Below are positions 32,753-41,501 of a DNA stretch of 64,000 nucleotides, piece by piece. The stretch covers positions 496,001 to 560,000 of the forward strand of contig NZ_CP095482.1 of assembly GCF_023028225.1 (NCBI RefSeq), read 5' to 3'. Source of the stretch: Halorientalis litorea. Lineage in GTDB: Archaea > Halobacteriota > Halobacteria > Halobacteriales > Haloarculaceae. The translations under genes and the position numbers were made by a program. Every line of letters begins with the position of its first letter. Positions within the stretch are counted from its first letter, which is position 1. The notes beneath the pieces were generated by a model. It was not told where the DNA came from, did no database searches, and saw only the letters and a list, made by a program, of their open reading frames with translations.

Positions 32753-34015
32753 GTGGTTTCACTCGACTCCCTCCTCGGCGACGATGCCGCCGTCCTCGAC
32801 GACCGGAATTTCCGACTGTTGCTATTGGCGAACATTCCCCCGGTCGTTGGGACGGCACTCCTGTCGCCGGTGCTGGATTCGCTCATCGAACCGTTCGGGA
32901 CGACGGCGGCGAACGTCGGCCTGATGATTTCGCTGTTCACCGCGCCGGGCATCGTCATCGTCCCGGTAGCGGGTGTCCTCGCGGACCGGTACGGGCGCAA
33001 ACCGATTCTCGTCACCGCGCTCCTGCTGTTCGGACTGACCGGGACTGCCATCGCGTTCACGACGGACTTCCGCGTCGCGCTCGGGTTGCGCCTCCTACAG
33101 GGCATCGGCTTCGCGGGTATCGTGCCGACGCTCATCACGAGCATCGGTGACCTGTACGCGGGGTCCCGGGAGGCGATGGCGCAGGGGCTTCGCTTTACCG
33201 TCTCCGGCCTGAGTCAGGCCGCGTTCCCGCTGCTCGCCGGGGTCCTGGTCGCGGCGGCGTGGCAGTACCCCTTCCTCTTGTACGCCGTGGCGTTCCCGAT
33301 AGCGGCGTTCGTGTACGTCGGGTTCGACGAACCGACCGCGGTCGACTCGACGACGGAAGCGGCAGACGGCGGCACGGAGCAGTCGTACAGTCGCGCGCTG
33401 GTCGGACTAGTCCGGCGGCCACGCGTCCTCTCGCTCGTCGTGGGGCGAACGCTCCCCGTCGTCGTCTGGATTGCGTTTCTCACGTACAACTCCATCATCG
33501 TCGTCCAACTCATCGACGGGACGCCGGTACAGGCGGGTCTCCTCACGGCCGTCGGCAGCGTCTCCTTCGCGGCGGCGGCCAGTCAGGCCGGTCGCATCAC
33601 CGGACTGTTCGCGTCACGGTTCTACCCCTTGCTCGGCGCGAACGCCTGCCTCGCCGTCGGACTGGCCGGCGTCCTGTTCGCTCCCGGTATCGTCGTCGCG
33701 AGCGTCGCCATCCTCGTCACCGGCGTCGGCTTCGGCCTCACGCTGTCGCTGTACCGGAGCATCATCACCGGCCTCGCCCCGCAGTCGCTCCGGGCTGGCC
33801 TCGTCAGTCTCGCGGAGGCGGGCGGCCGGGTGACGGCGACGCTCACGCCGATAGCGATGGGTGCAGTCATCGCCGTGGCCGCACCCGCGATCGGGTTCAC
33901 ACAGGCCGTCCAAGTCGCGGGGCTCGGAGCGGCCGCCGTCGGCGGTGGCGGCGGGGTTCTCTGTCTCGTGGTGGCGCGCCTCTCCTCGGCCGCGCCGGCG
34001 GAGCGTGCTGGTTGA
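32753..34015 (+). CDS. Major facilitator superfamily transporter
   Basis: This protein of about 420 residues has twelve helices. The MFS signatures ADRYGRKPILVTALLLFGLTG (loop 2-3) and LRLLQGIGFAGIVPTLITSIGDLY (helix 4-5, resembling drug:H+ antiporters) are clear. A TATA-like ATTTAA at 32715 puts the transcript start near 32744, so I choose GTG at 32753; a TTG at 32735 would lie upstream of that. The export substrate is unknown. A palindrome upstream suggests ligand-responsive control. Confidence 0.8.
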   Translation: MVSLDSLLGDDAAVLDDRNFRLLLLANIPPVVGTALLSPVLDSLIEPFGTTAANVGLMISLFTAPGIVIVPVAGVLADRYGRKPILVTALLLFGLTGTAIAFTTDFRVALGLRLLQGIGFAGIVPTLITSIGDLYAGSREAMAQGLRFTVSGLSQAAFPLLAGVLVAAAWQYPFLLYAVAFPIAAFVYVGFDEPTAVDSTTEAADGGTEQSYSRALVGLVRRPRVLSLVVGRTLPVVVWIAFLTYNSIIVVQLIDGTPVQAGLLTAVGSVSFAAAASQAGRITGLFASRFYPLLGANACLAVGLAGVLFAPGIVVASVAILVTGVGFGLTLSLYRSIITGLAPQSLRAGLVSLAEAGGRVTATLTPIAMGAVIAVAAPAIGFTQAVQVAGLGAAAVGGGGGVLCLVVARLSSAAPAERAG

Positions 34016-34148
34016 CGCGCTGTGGTCCGTCGACAGAACACTGCCGACATAAATCGCCGGCTAGTCCGTGCAGAACACTTTTGAGGCGGTTCGGTATACA
34101 GTGGGTAACACGGCCGCGCGTGTGGGGGCTCGCGGGGCGTTTGGAACT

Positions 34149-35690
34149 ATGAGCGTACTCGAAACAGACACGTTTGGACGGAACGAACAGGTCGCGGCAC
34201 TAGTCGGGGCCGTCGTCGGTGCCGTTCTGGGGGGTGCCTTCATCCACGGTATCGAGGGGTGGAACTCGATGCGGTACTTCGGGTGGCTCGTCGGGTCCCA
34301 GAGCATGGTCGTCGCATGGGGGGTGTGGTTCGGGATGACCCTGACGTTCGGGTCGCTGTTCGGCGTCTGGGTGGGGCGGTCGATAGAATCCCTCTCGAAC
34401 ACGGCCATCATGGTGTCGCGGGAGAGCGTCATCACCAAGAAGACGCTGGTGCCGTTGCTCCACAAGTCGCCGCTCACGGTGACTGCGACGGCGTCGGGTG
34501 CAATCTACGGGAACGTCATCGGGTTCGGGCTTTTCGCCTACCTCTTCCCGGCGTTCTTGCTGCTAAACAGCAACGTCCCGTTCGTCGAAATCCCGATTTT
34601 CCCGCTGGCTGATTTCGCCGTCATCTTCGGTATCGTGATATACAGTACCGTGATGGGGACGGTGTACGGCGTGCTCCACACGTCGCGGTCGTTCATCCCG
34701 GAGAACTGGCTGACGGTGTCGGGCGTCGCCCCGTACGGGGAGACGGCAGGCTATATCGGCATCGTCGCCGCCGGTATCGTGAGCGCGGTGTACATCCTCG
34801 TCAACGCCAACTGGCTGTTCCGCGGGTTGGCGTGGCTCGTCGGGTCACAGGGAACTTTCACGGGCGTCCTCGTGTGGCTCGTCGGGTGTGTGGCGTTGGG
34901 GACAGTGTTCGTCGCCGTCGTCTCCCGAATCATAGACGTCGCCTCGAAGCCCGTCGGGACGACGAAACTCGCACCGGCGGCCAAGAGTGTAGCTGGGACC
35001 GCGCTCGGTGTCGCGTACGGCGTCGCCCTCGGCGTCGTCGCCGTCGCCGGGACGGCCGTGTGGGACGCGTTCCCGCAAGTCGGCCTTCCGGGCGTCGTGG
35101 CGTTCACGACGTTCGGTGCCCTCACCGGCCTCTACACGGGGTTCACTCGGGAGACAATCGACCTCGACATCGAGGCACCCGACCTGCGCGACCTCCGGGA
35201 ACCGGACGAGGAGCCAGCCCCGAGTCCGGCGTCCGAGTCGTCCGCGTCCGATGCCCCGTCGCCGACTACGAACCCGCTCGCGGACAAGAGTGGGCTCGCG
35301 GCGATGCGAGCGAAGCGGCCGCTCTCGGGGTCGGCCCTCCTGATTCTCTCCGGCGTGATGATAGCCGCCATTCCACTGTACCTGCAGACGATTCCGCTCA
35401 CCGCCGGCATGGGGAACGCGGCACTCGGCATCGTCTGGGGCGCGATGGTCGCCGCTTGCGGACTGTTCGCGCTCCTGCGACCCGACCTCTCGACGCTCGC
35501 CGGCGTGACCGGCATCGCCATCTCGATTATCTCGCTGGTCGGTGCGTTCGGTGGGCTCGTCTTCGGGATGTTGGTCGGCATCGTCGGCGGCAACCTCTGT
35601 ATCGCGTGGAGCGACCCGCTGGGTGGCGAAGACTCGACACCCGACACCCCGTTCGAGTGGACCGGGAGCGGAGAACGACAGCGGTACTAG
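34149..35690 (+). CDS. Polytopic membrane protein with DUF6114-like C-terminal domain
   Basis: This 513-residue protein has a first part (residues 1-345) with about eight helices (VGAVVGAVLGGAFIHGIEGW..., FGWLVGSQSMVVAWGVWFGMTL...) including a twice-occurring WLVGSQ motif that suggests internal duplication. A polar Pro/Ser-rich linker (EEPAPSPASESSASDAPSP) follows, and then a four-helix DUF6114-like domain (PLSGSALLILSGVMIAAIPLYL...LLRPDLSTLAGVTGIAISIISLVGAFGGLVFGMLVGIVGGNLCIAW). Start ATG 34149 is chosen over upstream alternatives. The function is unknown. Confidence 0.7.
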   Translation: MSVLETDTFGRNEQVAALVGAVVGAVLGGAFIHGIEGWNSMRYFGWLVGSQSMVVAWGVWFGMTLTFGSLFGVWVGRSIESLSNTAIMVSRESVITKKTLVPLLHKSPLTVTATASGAIYGNVIGFGLFAYLFPAFLLLNSNVPFVEIPIFPLADFAVIFGIVIYSTVMGTVYGVLHTSRSFIPENWLTVSGVAPYGETAGYIGIVAAGIVSAVYILVNANWLFRGLAWLVGSQGTFTGVLVWLVGCVALGTVFVAVVSRIIDVASKPVGTTKLAPAAKSVAGTALGVAYGVALGVVAVAGTAVWDAFPQVGLPGVVAFTTFGALTGLYTGFTRETIDLDIEAPDLRDLREPDEEPAPSPASESSASDAPSPTTNPLADKSGLAAMRAKRPLSGSALLILSGVMIAAIPLYLQTIPLTAGMGNAALGIVWGAMVAACGLFALLRPDLSTLAGVTGIAISIISLVGAFGGLVFGMLVGIVGGNLCIAWSDPLGGEDSTPDTPFEWTGSGERQRY

Positions 35691-36562
35691 AAGAGCGTCG
35701 CCCCGTCGCCGATGCTGGTCTGGTAAACTCGCGCGTCGACGCCGGACCGCTCGAAGGCGTCTATCATCGCCGTCCCGACATCCCGGCGGTCCGGTCGCTC
35801 GCAGGCCGCGATGACCGTCGGCCCGGCACCGCTTATCGTGACACCAGTCGCGCCCGCACCGAGTGCAGCCTCGCGGACCTCGTCGTACCCGTCGATGAGT
35901 TTCGCCCGGGCGGGAGTGACGACGGTGTCGTTCATTCCCTCGCCGACGAGGGACGGGTCGTCACGGTGCATCCCGGTGGTGAGCGTGGCCGCCCAGCCGA
36001 CCGTCTCGACCAACTGCTCGACGCGGGCGGAGTCGGGGACGACCCGCCGCGCGTCCCGCGTCGAGACGACGATGTCCGGGAGGCAGGCGACCAGCGGAAT
36101 GTCCGCGTCCACCTTCGAGACGCCGTGGTCGGTGGCGATGGTGAACCCACCCATGATGGACGGGGCGACGTTGTCGTCGTGGGCGTCGCCGGAGACGACG
36201 GCCTCACCCTCCGCGGCGATGGGAACCAACTCTTCCCGGGAGAGACCGCGGTCGTAGAGTTCGTTGAGACCGACGGCGGCCGCGGCGGCACTCGCGGCGG
36301 AAGAGCCCAGCCCCGAGGCCGGCCGGACCCCCTTATCGATTTGGATTCGCGCGGGGGCGTCGAGTGCCTCCGCGACGGCCCCGACGGTGTTCTTCTCGGG
36401 GTCCTCGGGGATGTACTGGCTCCCGACGCCGGTGAGTTCGATGGTGGTCTCGTCGGCCTTCTCGACGCGCACCACGTCCGCCGGGCGTTCGAGCGCGACG
36501 CCGAACACGTCGAACCCGCTACCGAGGTTCGCGCTCGTCGCCGGTGCCCGGACGGTCAGCAT
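35687..36562 (-). CDS. thrB: Homoserine kinase
   Basis: ThrB phosphorylates homoserine in threonine synthesis. This 291-residue GHMP kinase has MLTVRAPATSANLGSGFDVFGVALERPADVV, the ATP-binding motif PASGLGSSAASAAAAAVGLNELY, DAHDDNVAPSIMGGFTIAT and GATGVTISGAGPTVIAACE. It is the usual length. Start ATG 36562 aligns with family members; the upstream in-frame Met at 36589 would add an unrelated tail. It stands alone, converging on the DUF6114 protein gene with a 4-nt overlap. Confidence 0.93.
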   Translation of the reverse strand: MLTVRAPATSANLGSGFDVFGVALERPADVVRVEKADETTIELTGVGSQYIPEDPEKNTVGAVAEALDAPARIQIDKGVRPASGLGSSAASAAAAAVGLNELYDRGLSREELVPIAAEGEAVVSGDAHDDNVAPSIMGGFTIATDHGVSKVDADIPLVACLPDIVVSTRDARRVVPDSARVEQLVETVGWAATLTTGMHRDDPSLVGEGMNDTVVTPARAKLIDGYDEVREAALGAGATGVTISGAGPTVIAACERPDRRDVGTAMIDAFERSGVDARVYQTSIGDGATLF

Positions 36563-36660
36563 GCCCGTGCCTTCCCCGACTGGCGGCAAAAAGGTAGCGA
36601 ACTACGAGTTTCCGTCGCCGGGACCGGGGGAATTTAGCCGCCCGTCACCTACCGTCCCTC

Positions 36661-36978
36661 ATGACCGTCGTTGGATTCCTCAGCGTCGCACCGGTCCAGC
36701 AGGGGAGCATGGCCGAAGAGGTGGCGAACGCCGTCGCCGCTTTGGACGACTTCGACGTCGTCTACGAGACGACGCCGATGGGCACGACAATCGAGGCGGC
36801 CGACGCCGCCACTCTGTTCGACGCCGCGCGGGCCGCCCACGAGGCGGTCGACGGGGACCGCGTGAGTACATTCCTGAAGGTCGACGACAAGCGGACGCGG
36901 GAGGTTTCGGCGAGCGAGAAAGTCGCCGCCGTCGAGCGTGAACTCGGTCACCCGGCCACGAGCGAGCGCGAGGGGTAG
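36661..36978 (+). CDS. MTH1187 family thiamine-binding protein
   Basis: This 105-residue ferredoxin-fold protein (TIGR00106/DUF77) has MTVVGFLSVAPVQQGSMAEEVANAVAALDDFDVVYETTPMGTTIEA and later FLKVDDKRTREVSASEKVAAVE. Family members bind thiamine-like ligands or act as small-molecule sensors. It is divergent from homoserine kinase with about 100 bp between. Confidence 0.88.
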   Translation: MTVVGFLSVAPVQQGSMAEEVANAVAALDDFDVVYETTPMGTTIEAADAATLFDAARAAHEAVDGDRVSTFLKVDDKRTREVSASEKVAAVERELGHPATSEREG

Positions 36979-36987
36979 CCGGGCCAC

Positions 36988-37281
36988 TCACACGCTGTCG
37001 TCCGGGTCGTGGCGGTCCCGCATCCGGTCGGCTTCGGCCGCGTACCGCTCGCGTCGCTCGGCGTCCTCGACCGGCGCGAGGTCGGAGACTGCCGCGTCGA
37101 GTGCGGCAGTCACGTCCGGGGCCGACCCCCCGAAGCGGTTGAACGCGCGCTCTTTCCGGAGGTACTGCTCCCCGTCCGGCGTCGCGTAGACGATGACGAG
37201 GATTTGAGGCGAGTCCGCGGAGAACGTTCGCTCGACCATCCACACCCGCGTCGTGTCACCGGTCGTCGCTGTGTGGGCCAT
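36988..37281 (-). CDS. Conserved haloarchaeal protein of unknown function (97 aa)
   Basis: This 97-residue protein has an N-terminal beta-rich segment (TTRVWMVERTFSADSPQILVIVYATPDGEQYLRKERAFNRFGG) and a charged helical C-terminus (ERRERYAAEADRMRDRHDPDDSV). The start ATG at 37281 (MAHTATTG) is preferred to an upstream frame extension to 37350. I do not recognise a domain. Confidence 0.6.
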   Translation of the reverse strand: MAHTATTGDTTRVWMVERTFSADSPQILVIVYATPDGEQYLRKERAFNRFGGSAPDVTAALDAAVSDLAPVEDAERRERYAAEADRMRDRHDPDDSV

Positions 37282-37414
37282 AGTCGGAGGTACGCGAGTG
37301 GGCACCTCAAGGGTCGTGCCGGTTCTCATCCGGCGAGAATCGTCCGGCACCGGCGGCGTCTCGCCGTCGGGATAGGAGGCCCAAGTCTAAAAGGAGGCGA
37401 GTCGAAGCGGGGGT

Positions 37415-38347
37415 ATGGAGAGTCTCAACCGGATGGCGACGGACCTCGTCGACGAGGCCATCGACTTCGCCGACGAACTGAACGTCGCGGTCCGACCGCT
37501 CGAATCCGAAGCGATAGTGCTTGACTTCGGCGTCGACGGCCCCGGCGGCATCGAGGCCGGATTGCTCCTGACGGAGATACAGACCGCTGGTCTCTCGACT
37601 GTCAGCACGACGCTCGAATCAGTCGCCAGCGCGCCGCTGACCCACGTCGAACTGTCGACCGACCACCCCGCGCTGGCCCTGCTCTGTTCACAGAAGGCCG
37701 GGTGGGAGGTCACCGCCGGGGAGTTCGAGGGACTCGGCAGCGGCCCGGCCCGCGCGCTGGTCGCCGCCGAGGAGATATACCAGCGCGTCGGCTACCGCGA
37801 CGAGTTCGACTTCGCCGTCCTCGCCGTCGAGACGGACACTGTCCCGGACGCGAGCGTGGTCGAACAGGTCGCCGAGATGGCGGACGTACCCGAGAGCGGC
37901 GTCTTCCTGCCCGCGTTCTCGGCCGCGAGCATCACCGGCAGCGTCCAGACGGCCGCACGGGCCGCGGAACTCGCGGTGTTCCGGCTCTCGGAACTGGGCT
38001 ACGACCCGCTCGACGTCCTCTCGGCCACCGGGAGCGCGCCCGTCGCGCCCGTCGGCGCGGACGAACAGGAGGCCATCGCCCGAACCAACGACGCGCTGGC
38101 CTACGGCGGCCGCGTTCACCTCGTCGTCGACGAACCGTTCGACCGCTTCGACGAGGTGCCGTCGACGGCGACGGACGAGTACGGGACGCCCTTCGCGGAC
38201 ATCTTCGCCGAGGCCGACTGGGACTTCTACGAGGTGCCCGAGACGCTGTTCGCCCCCGCACAGGTGACCGTCGACGTCGTCGGCGGCCCGACGGAGGTGT
38301 ACGGCGAGGTGAACCACGACTTGCTCGCCGAGAGCTTCGGCCTGTGA
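37415..38347 (+). CDS. mch: Methenyltetrahydromethanopterin cyclohydrolase
   Basis: Mch interconverts methenyl- and formyl-tetrahydromethanopterin (probably on the folate/pterin one-carbon carrier of haloarchaea). The protein has 310 residues with MESLNRMATDLVDEAIDFADELNV, DFGVDGPGGIEAGLLLTEIQTAGL, LCSQKAGWEVTAGEFEGLGSGPARAL and SVQTAARAAELAVFRLSELGYDPLDVLSATGSAPVAPVGADEQEAIARTNDALAYGG, all characteristic. The following gene overlaps its stop by GTGA. Confidence 0.94.
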   Translation: MESLNRMATDLVDEAIDFADELNVAVRPLESEAIVLDFGVDGPGGIEAGLLLTEIQTAGLSTVSTTLESVASAPLTHVELSTDHPALALLCSQKAGWEVTAGEFEGLGSGPARALVAAEEIYQRVGYRDEFDFAVLAVETDTVPDASVVEQVAEMADVPESGVFLPAFSAASITGSVQTAARAAELAVFRLSELGYDPLDVLSATGSAPVAPVGADEQEAIARTNDALAYGGRVHLVVDEPFDRFDEVPSTATDEYGTPFADIFAEADWDFYEVPETLFAPAQVTVDVVGGPTEVYGEVNHDLLAESFGL

Positions 38348-38823
38348 AGTACAAGGTGGCCCCCGAACCGGTCGCGCTCGCGGTTTTGCGGGACGCACAC
38401 GCGGCCGTTCCGCTGGTGCCGGAGTCCACCGACGACTGCTGTGCGCGCATCGTCGACCGCACCGACGTGGCCACTCGCGCGGACGCCGACGCGTGGCTCC
38501 CGTTCCTCGACGCGCTGGGTCTCGCGACGCGGACCGACCGGGGCTACCGGCGCGAGCGACGCGAGGTGGACCCCGACGCGCTGGCGGCCCCGTTCCGTGA
38601 CAACGTGTTCGGCGTCGCGGCGGTACTCGACGCGCTCGCGGACGCCGACGGTCCGCTCTCGGCGGCGGAGACCTTCGAGCGCGTCCGTGAGGTGGTACCA
38701 ACGTGGGAACGCAACCGGCACGCAGACTGGGAGGGGACGTGGACCGTGCGCGTTGCCCGCTTGCTCGACTGGGCGGTGGTGTTCGGCCTCGCGACGCGGA
38801 CGGGGGAGGGCTACACTGCGTGA
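38344..38823 (+). CDS. Conserved protein coupled to mch, possible winged-helix pair
   Basis: This 159-residue protein starts at GTG 38344 within the mch stop (GTGA), so it is translationally coupled. It appears to contain two similar wHTH-like halves: ADADAWLPFLDALGLATRTDRGYRRER near residues 40-70 and VARLLDWAVVFGLATRTGEGYTA at the C-terminus, each ending with a GLATRTxxGY wing-like strand. DNA binding is possible but not demonstrated by sequence; no family name is assigned. Confidence 0.65.
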   Translation: MKYKVAPEPVALAVLRDAHAAVPLVPESTDDCCARIVDRTDVATRADADAWLPFLDALGLATRTDRGYRRERREVDPDALAAPFRDNVFGVAAVLDALADADGPLSAAETFERVREVVPTWERNRHADWEGTWTVRVARLLDWAVVFGLATRTGEGYTA

Positions 38824-38881
38824 CCGAGCGTGGGGCACCGCCGCACAACGCTTTACACCATCGGCTGCAAAGGCCGAATCG

Positions 38882-39550
38882 ATGAACTCGGTCGAGGCGG
38901 TGACACTAGACCTCGACGGGACGCTCTGTGAGTACCGCGAGTCGTCGGCGGAACTGTTAGCGCGGTCGTTCGACCAGTTGGGGGTCGAACCGTTCTTCAC
39001 CGCGGAGGAGTACCGCCAGCAACTGTACGTGCAGGTAATTACTGACGAGACGAAAGCCGAGCGACGGGAGGAGGCGTTCACCACCCTCGCCGAGCGTGCG
39101 GACCGTGACCCGAAACTCGGTCGGCAACTCGCGACCGTCTACGCCTCGATGCGTGACCACGGGGACGTGACGCCGCTCCCCGGTGCCGTGGACGCGGTCG
39201 AGTACCTCCGTGACCGCTACGCCCTCGGCCTCGTCACCAACGGCGGCCCCGAGACACAGGACCCGAAGCTCTCGACGCTGGGCATCGCGGACGCCTTCGA
39301 CGAAGTGGTCTACGGCGGCTACGATACGGCTCCAAAGCCCGAACCCGCACCGTTCCACGAGGCCATCCGCGCCCTCGATGCCCGCCCACGCCGGGTTATC
39401 CACGTGGGAAACTCCGTCGAGTCGGACGTGTGGGGTGCCGATGCCGCCGGTATCGGAGCCGCCCTCGTCTCGGACGAGAACCAGCACATGACCGCGCCGG
39501 ACTACCTCCTCGGGTCGCTCGGAGAGTTGACGCCGCCGCCGTGGGAGTGA
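38882..39550 (+). CDS. HAD superfamily hydrolase (phosphatase-like)
   Basis: This 222-residue HAD protein has motif I LDLDGTLCEY (DxDGT), motif II LVTNGG, motif III Lys in TAPKPEPAPFHEAI and motif IV HVGNSVESDVWGADAAG. The C1-type helical cap lies between motifs I and II (residues 18-95). The substrate is unknown; phosphoglycolate- or sugar-phosphatase activity is typical for this subclass. Confidence 0.85.
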   Translation: MNSVEAVTLDLDGTLCEYRESSAELLARSFDQLGVEPFFTAEEYRQQLYVQVITDETKAERREEAFTTLAERADRDPKLGRQLATVYASMRDHGDVTPLPGAVDAVEYLRDRYALGLVTNGGPETQDPKLSTLGIADAFDEVVYGGYDTAPKPEPAPFHEAIRALDARPRRVIHVGNSVESDVWGADAAGIGAALVSDENQHMTAPDYLLGSLGELTPPPWE

Positions 39551-39551
39551 T

Positions 39552-41186
39552 TCACTCGGGCGTCACGTCGGTGACGGTGCCGACGCCCTTCGAACTCCCC
39601 TCGCGGAAGACGAACTTCTGTCCGTCCTCGATGTGGTAGGGGCGGAACTTGAACCGGACCCGGGCGCGGCCGGTATCGCCGGGCAGGAGTTGGCCCCCCT
39701 CCGGGTAGAACGCGGCCGCCTCGCTGACTGTTTCGAGGTGGACGACCGGTTCGTAGCCGTTGCCGATGCGGGTGGGGTGGTTCAGCACCATCACTTCGGC
39801 CTCGAACTCCCGGACGGGGTCCGGGTCGGCGTCCCGCGGGAGGAGGACCATCCCGCGCTCGATGTCGACTTCGGCGACGCCTTTCAGCGCGATGCCGACG
39901 ATGCGTCCGGCCTCCGCCTCGTCCACGCGGTGGTAGTGCATCTCGATGGAGCGGACCTCCACCTCGCGGAACGACCCGTCCTGCATCGGCCCCAACAGCA
40001 GGTCGTCACCGGCCTCGACCGTCCCGGAGCGGACCGTCCCGGACGCGACGGCACCGACGCCCGTGACGTTGTACGTCCGGTCGACGTACATGCAGAAGTC
40101 CTCGTCCCGCCGGTCGGCCCCGGCCGTCTTGGGCAGGTGCTCGAACAGTTCGTCCAGTTCGTCCAGCCCCGTCGTCGTCACCGCGCTCGTGGTCAACACG
40201 GGAACGACCGTCTCGTTTATTTCCTCTATCGCCGCGTCGACGCCGTGGCGGTCGACGCGGAGCGGCGTCTTGTCCACTTCGCGGAGCAGGCGTTCGACTT
40301 CGCGTTCGACCTCCCGAACCCGGTCCTCGTCTACGAGGTCGACCTTGGTGATGGCGACGATGGTCGGTAGGTCGGTGGCGAGCAGGATGCCCAAGTGTTC
40401 GCGGGTGGTCTTCGTCGGGCCGTCGTCGGCCGCGACGGTGAGCAGGCCGTAGTCGAGTTTCTGCCCGACGAGGCCCCGAATCGTGGTGCGGAGCCACGGT
40501 TCGTGGCCCACCGTGTCGACGAAGGAGACGAGACGGTCGCCCTCCTCCACGACGCGAGCACGGTCGTCCTTGCGATGTGGGTTGTCCATCCGAACCGGGC
40601 CGTCCTCGTCGAAGCCGTAGACGCCGTACGAGAGGTCCGCCGACAGGCCACGCTCGACTTCGTGTGGCTGAACGTCGAGGAACGACCGCGTACCCCCTTC
40701 GCCGTCGTCGGCCTCGCCGGTCACGAGCGACCCGACGAGCGTGGACTTCCCGTGGTCGACGTGGCCCGCCGTGCCGACGACGATGTGTTCGTCGTCCTCC
40801 ATGACCGAGCCTTCGCGGACGGTGGCGACGCCGACGATGCCGCTCGTCTCGCCGTTCCCGTCGGCCCCCACGCCGTCCACGCCCCACGTCTCTACCTCCT
40901 CGATGTGCGCGCCGGCCTCCTCGGCCAGAAGCGAGAGGACATCCATCGACTCGGAGAAGTCGTCGGGGTCGATGCCCGCGATGCCGCCGTCGTCGGTGAC
41001 GCCGACGACGTAGGTGGCCTCGCCGTCACCCGAGAGGACCCGGTGGCGAAGTTGGGCGGCCAGACTCTCGAAGCGGCCGTCCCGTGCGTGCAGACTCTCG
41101 GTGAGCCGTTCCTTGAACTCGACGCTGCCGCCCTCCTCCTCGCCGCGCTCGATGGCGCGTTCGAGGACGGCCCGGTCGGGGCTCAT
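39552..41186 (-). CDS. GTPBP1-like translational GTPase
   Basis: This 544-residue protein is related to EF-Tu/GTPBP1. An N-terminal AlbA_2-like segment (SVEFKERLTESLHARDG...TYVVGVTDDGGIAGIDPDDF) precedes the GTPase domain: G1 GTAGHVDHGKST, G3 DTVGHE, G4 TKVD and a G5-like TSAV. EF-Tu domain-II and -III-like beta barrels follow (YNVTGVGAVASGTVRSGTVEAGDDLLLG; RVRFKFRPYHIEDGQKFVFREGSSKGVGTV). Archaeal members are thought to act in RNA or ribosome turnover, but the role is not established. Confidence 0.88.
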   Translation of the reverse strand: MSPDRAVLERAIERGEEEGGSVEFKERLTESLHARDGRFESLAAQLRHRVLSGDGEATYVVGVTDDGGIAGIDPDDFSESMDVLSLLAEEAGAHIEEVETWGVDGVGADGNGETSGIVGVATVREGSVMEDDEHIVVGTAGHVDHGKSTLVGSLVTGEADDGEGGTRSFLDVQPHEVERGLSADLSYGVYGFDEDGPVRMDNPHRKDDRARVVEEGDRLVSFVDTVGHEPWLRTTIRGLVGQKLDYGLLTVAADDGPTKTTREHLGILLATDLPTIVAITKVDLVDEDRVREVEREVERLLREVDKTPLRVDRHGVDAAIEEINETVVPVLTTSAVTTTGLDELDELFEHLPKTAGADRRDEDFCMYVDRTYNVTGVGAVASGTVRSGTVEAGDDLLLGPMQDGSFREVEVRSIEMHYHRVDEAEAGRIVGIALKGVAEVDIERGMVLLPRDADPDPVREFEAEVMVLNHPTRIGNGYEPVVHLETVSEAAAFYPEGGQLLPGDTGRARVRFKFRPYHIEDGQKFVFREGSSKGVGTVTDVTPE

Positions 41187-41359
41187 GCCTCCCGGTTACG
41201 GTGGCGCGTACAAAAGCCTTCCCCGCCCCGTCGGCCGAAAACTACGGATTGCAGGCGTGTACTACCTCGTATCACGACTGTGTGCTATTGTCACGTCCGG
41301 ATGTTGGTCGCATTTCTCTTTATGCCGAACCGCTTTTTCTCGGTATTCGAAGTCTTTAA

Positions 41360-41373
41360 TTAGACGTGTCTAA
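41360..41373 (+). promoter_or_regulatory. Metalloregulator operator-like inverted repeat, copy 2
   Basis: TTAGACGTGTCTAA, identical to the 14 bases at 28780, here extends to 7-bp arms (ATTAGAC GT GTCTAAT, 41359-41374). It overlaps the TATA-like TTTAATTA and precedes the multicopper oxidase/ZIP operon by about 130 bp (10 bp before a short leader ORF). Confidence 0.7.
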
Positions 41374-41383
41374 TCCACTCCGT

Positions 41384-41500
41384 ATGGACCGACAGGGAAC
41401 CGACGATAGTGCGACTGACAGACGGCACGGGCCGGTACGGCTGGTCGGGGGCGGTCCCCGGCGGCGGTCGGTGGCTCGTCGACACGCGGGGTGGCGGTGA
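41384..41500 (+). CDS. Possible leader ORF (38 aa) upstream of the multicopper oxidase
   Basis: An ATG at 41384 lies 10 bp after the operator and about 25 bp after the TATA box, where a leaderless transcript would start. It opens a 38-codon frame (MDRQGTDDSATDRRHGPVRL...) that ends TGA one base before the ATG of the oxidase. The peptide is Arg-rich with no homology that I recognise. It may be a translated leader that couples ribosomes to the oxidase, or a chance ORF. Confidence 0.35.
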   Translation: MDRQGTDDSATDRRHGPVRLVGGGPRRRSVARRHAGWR

Positions 41501-41501
41501 G

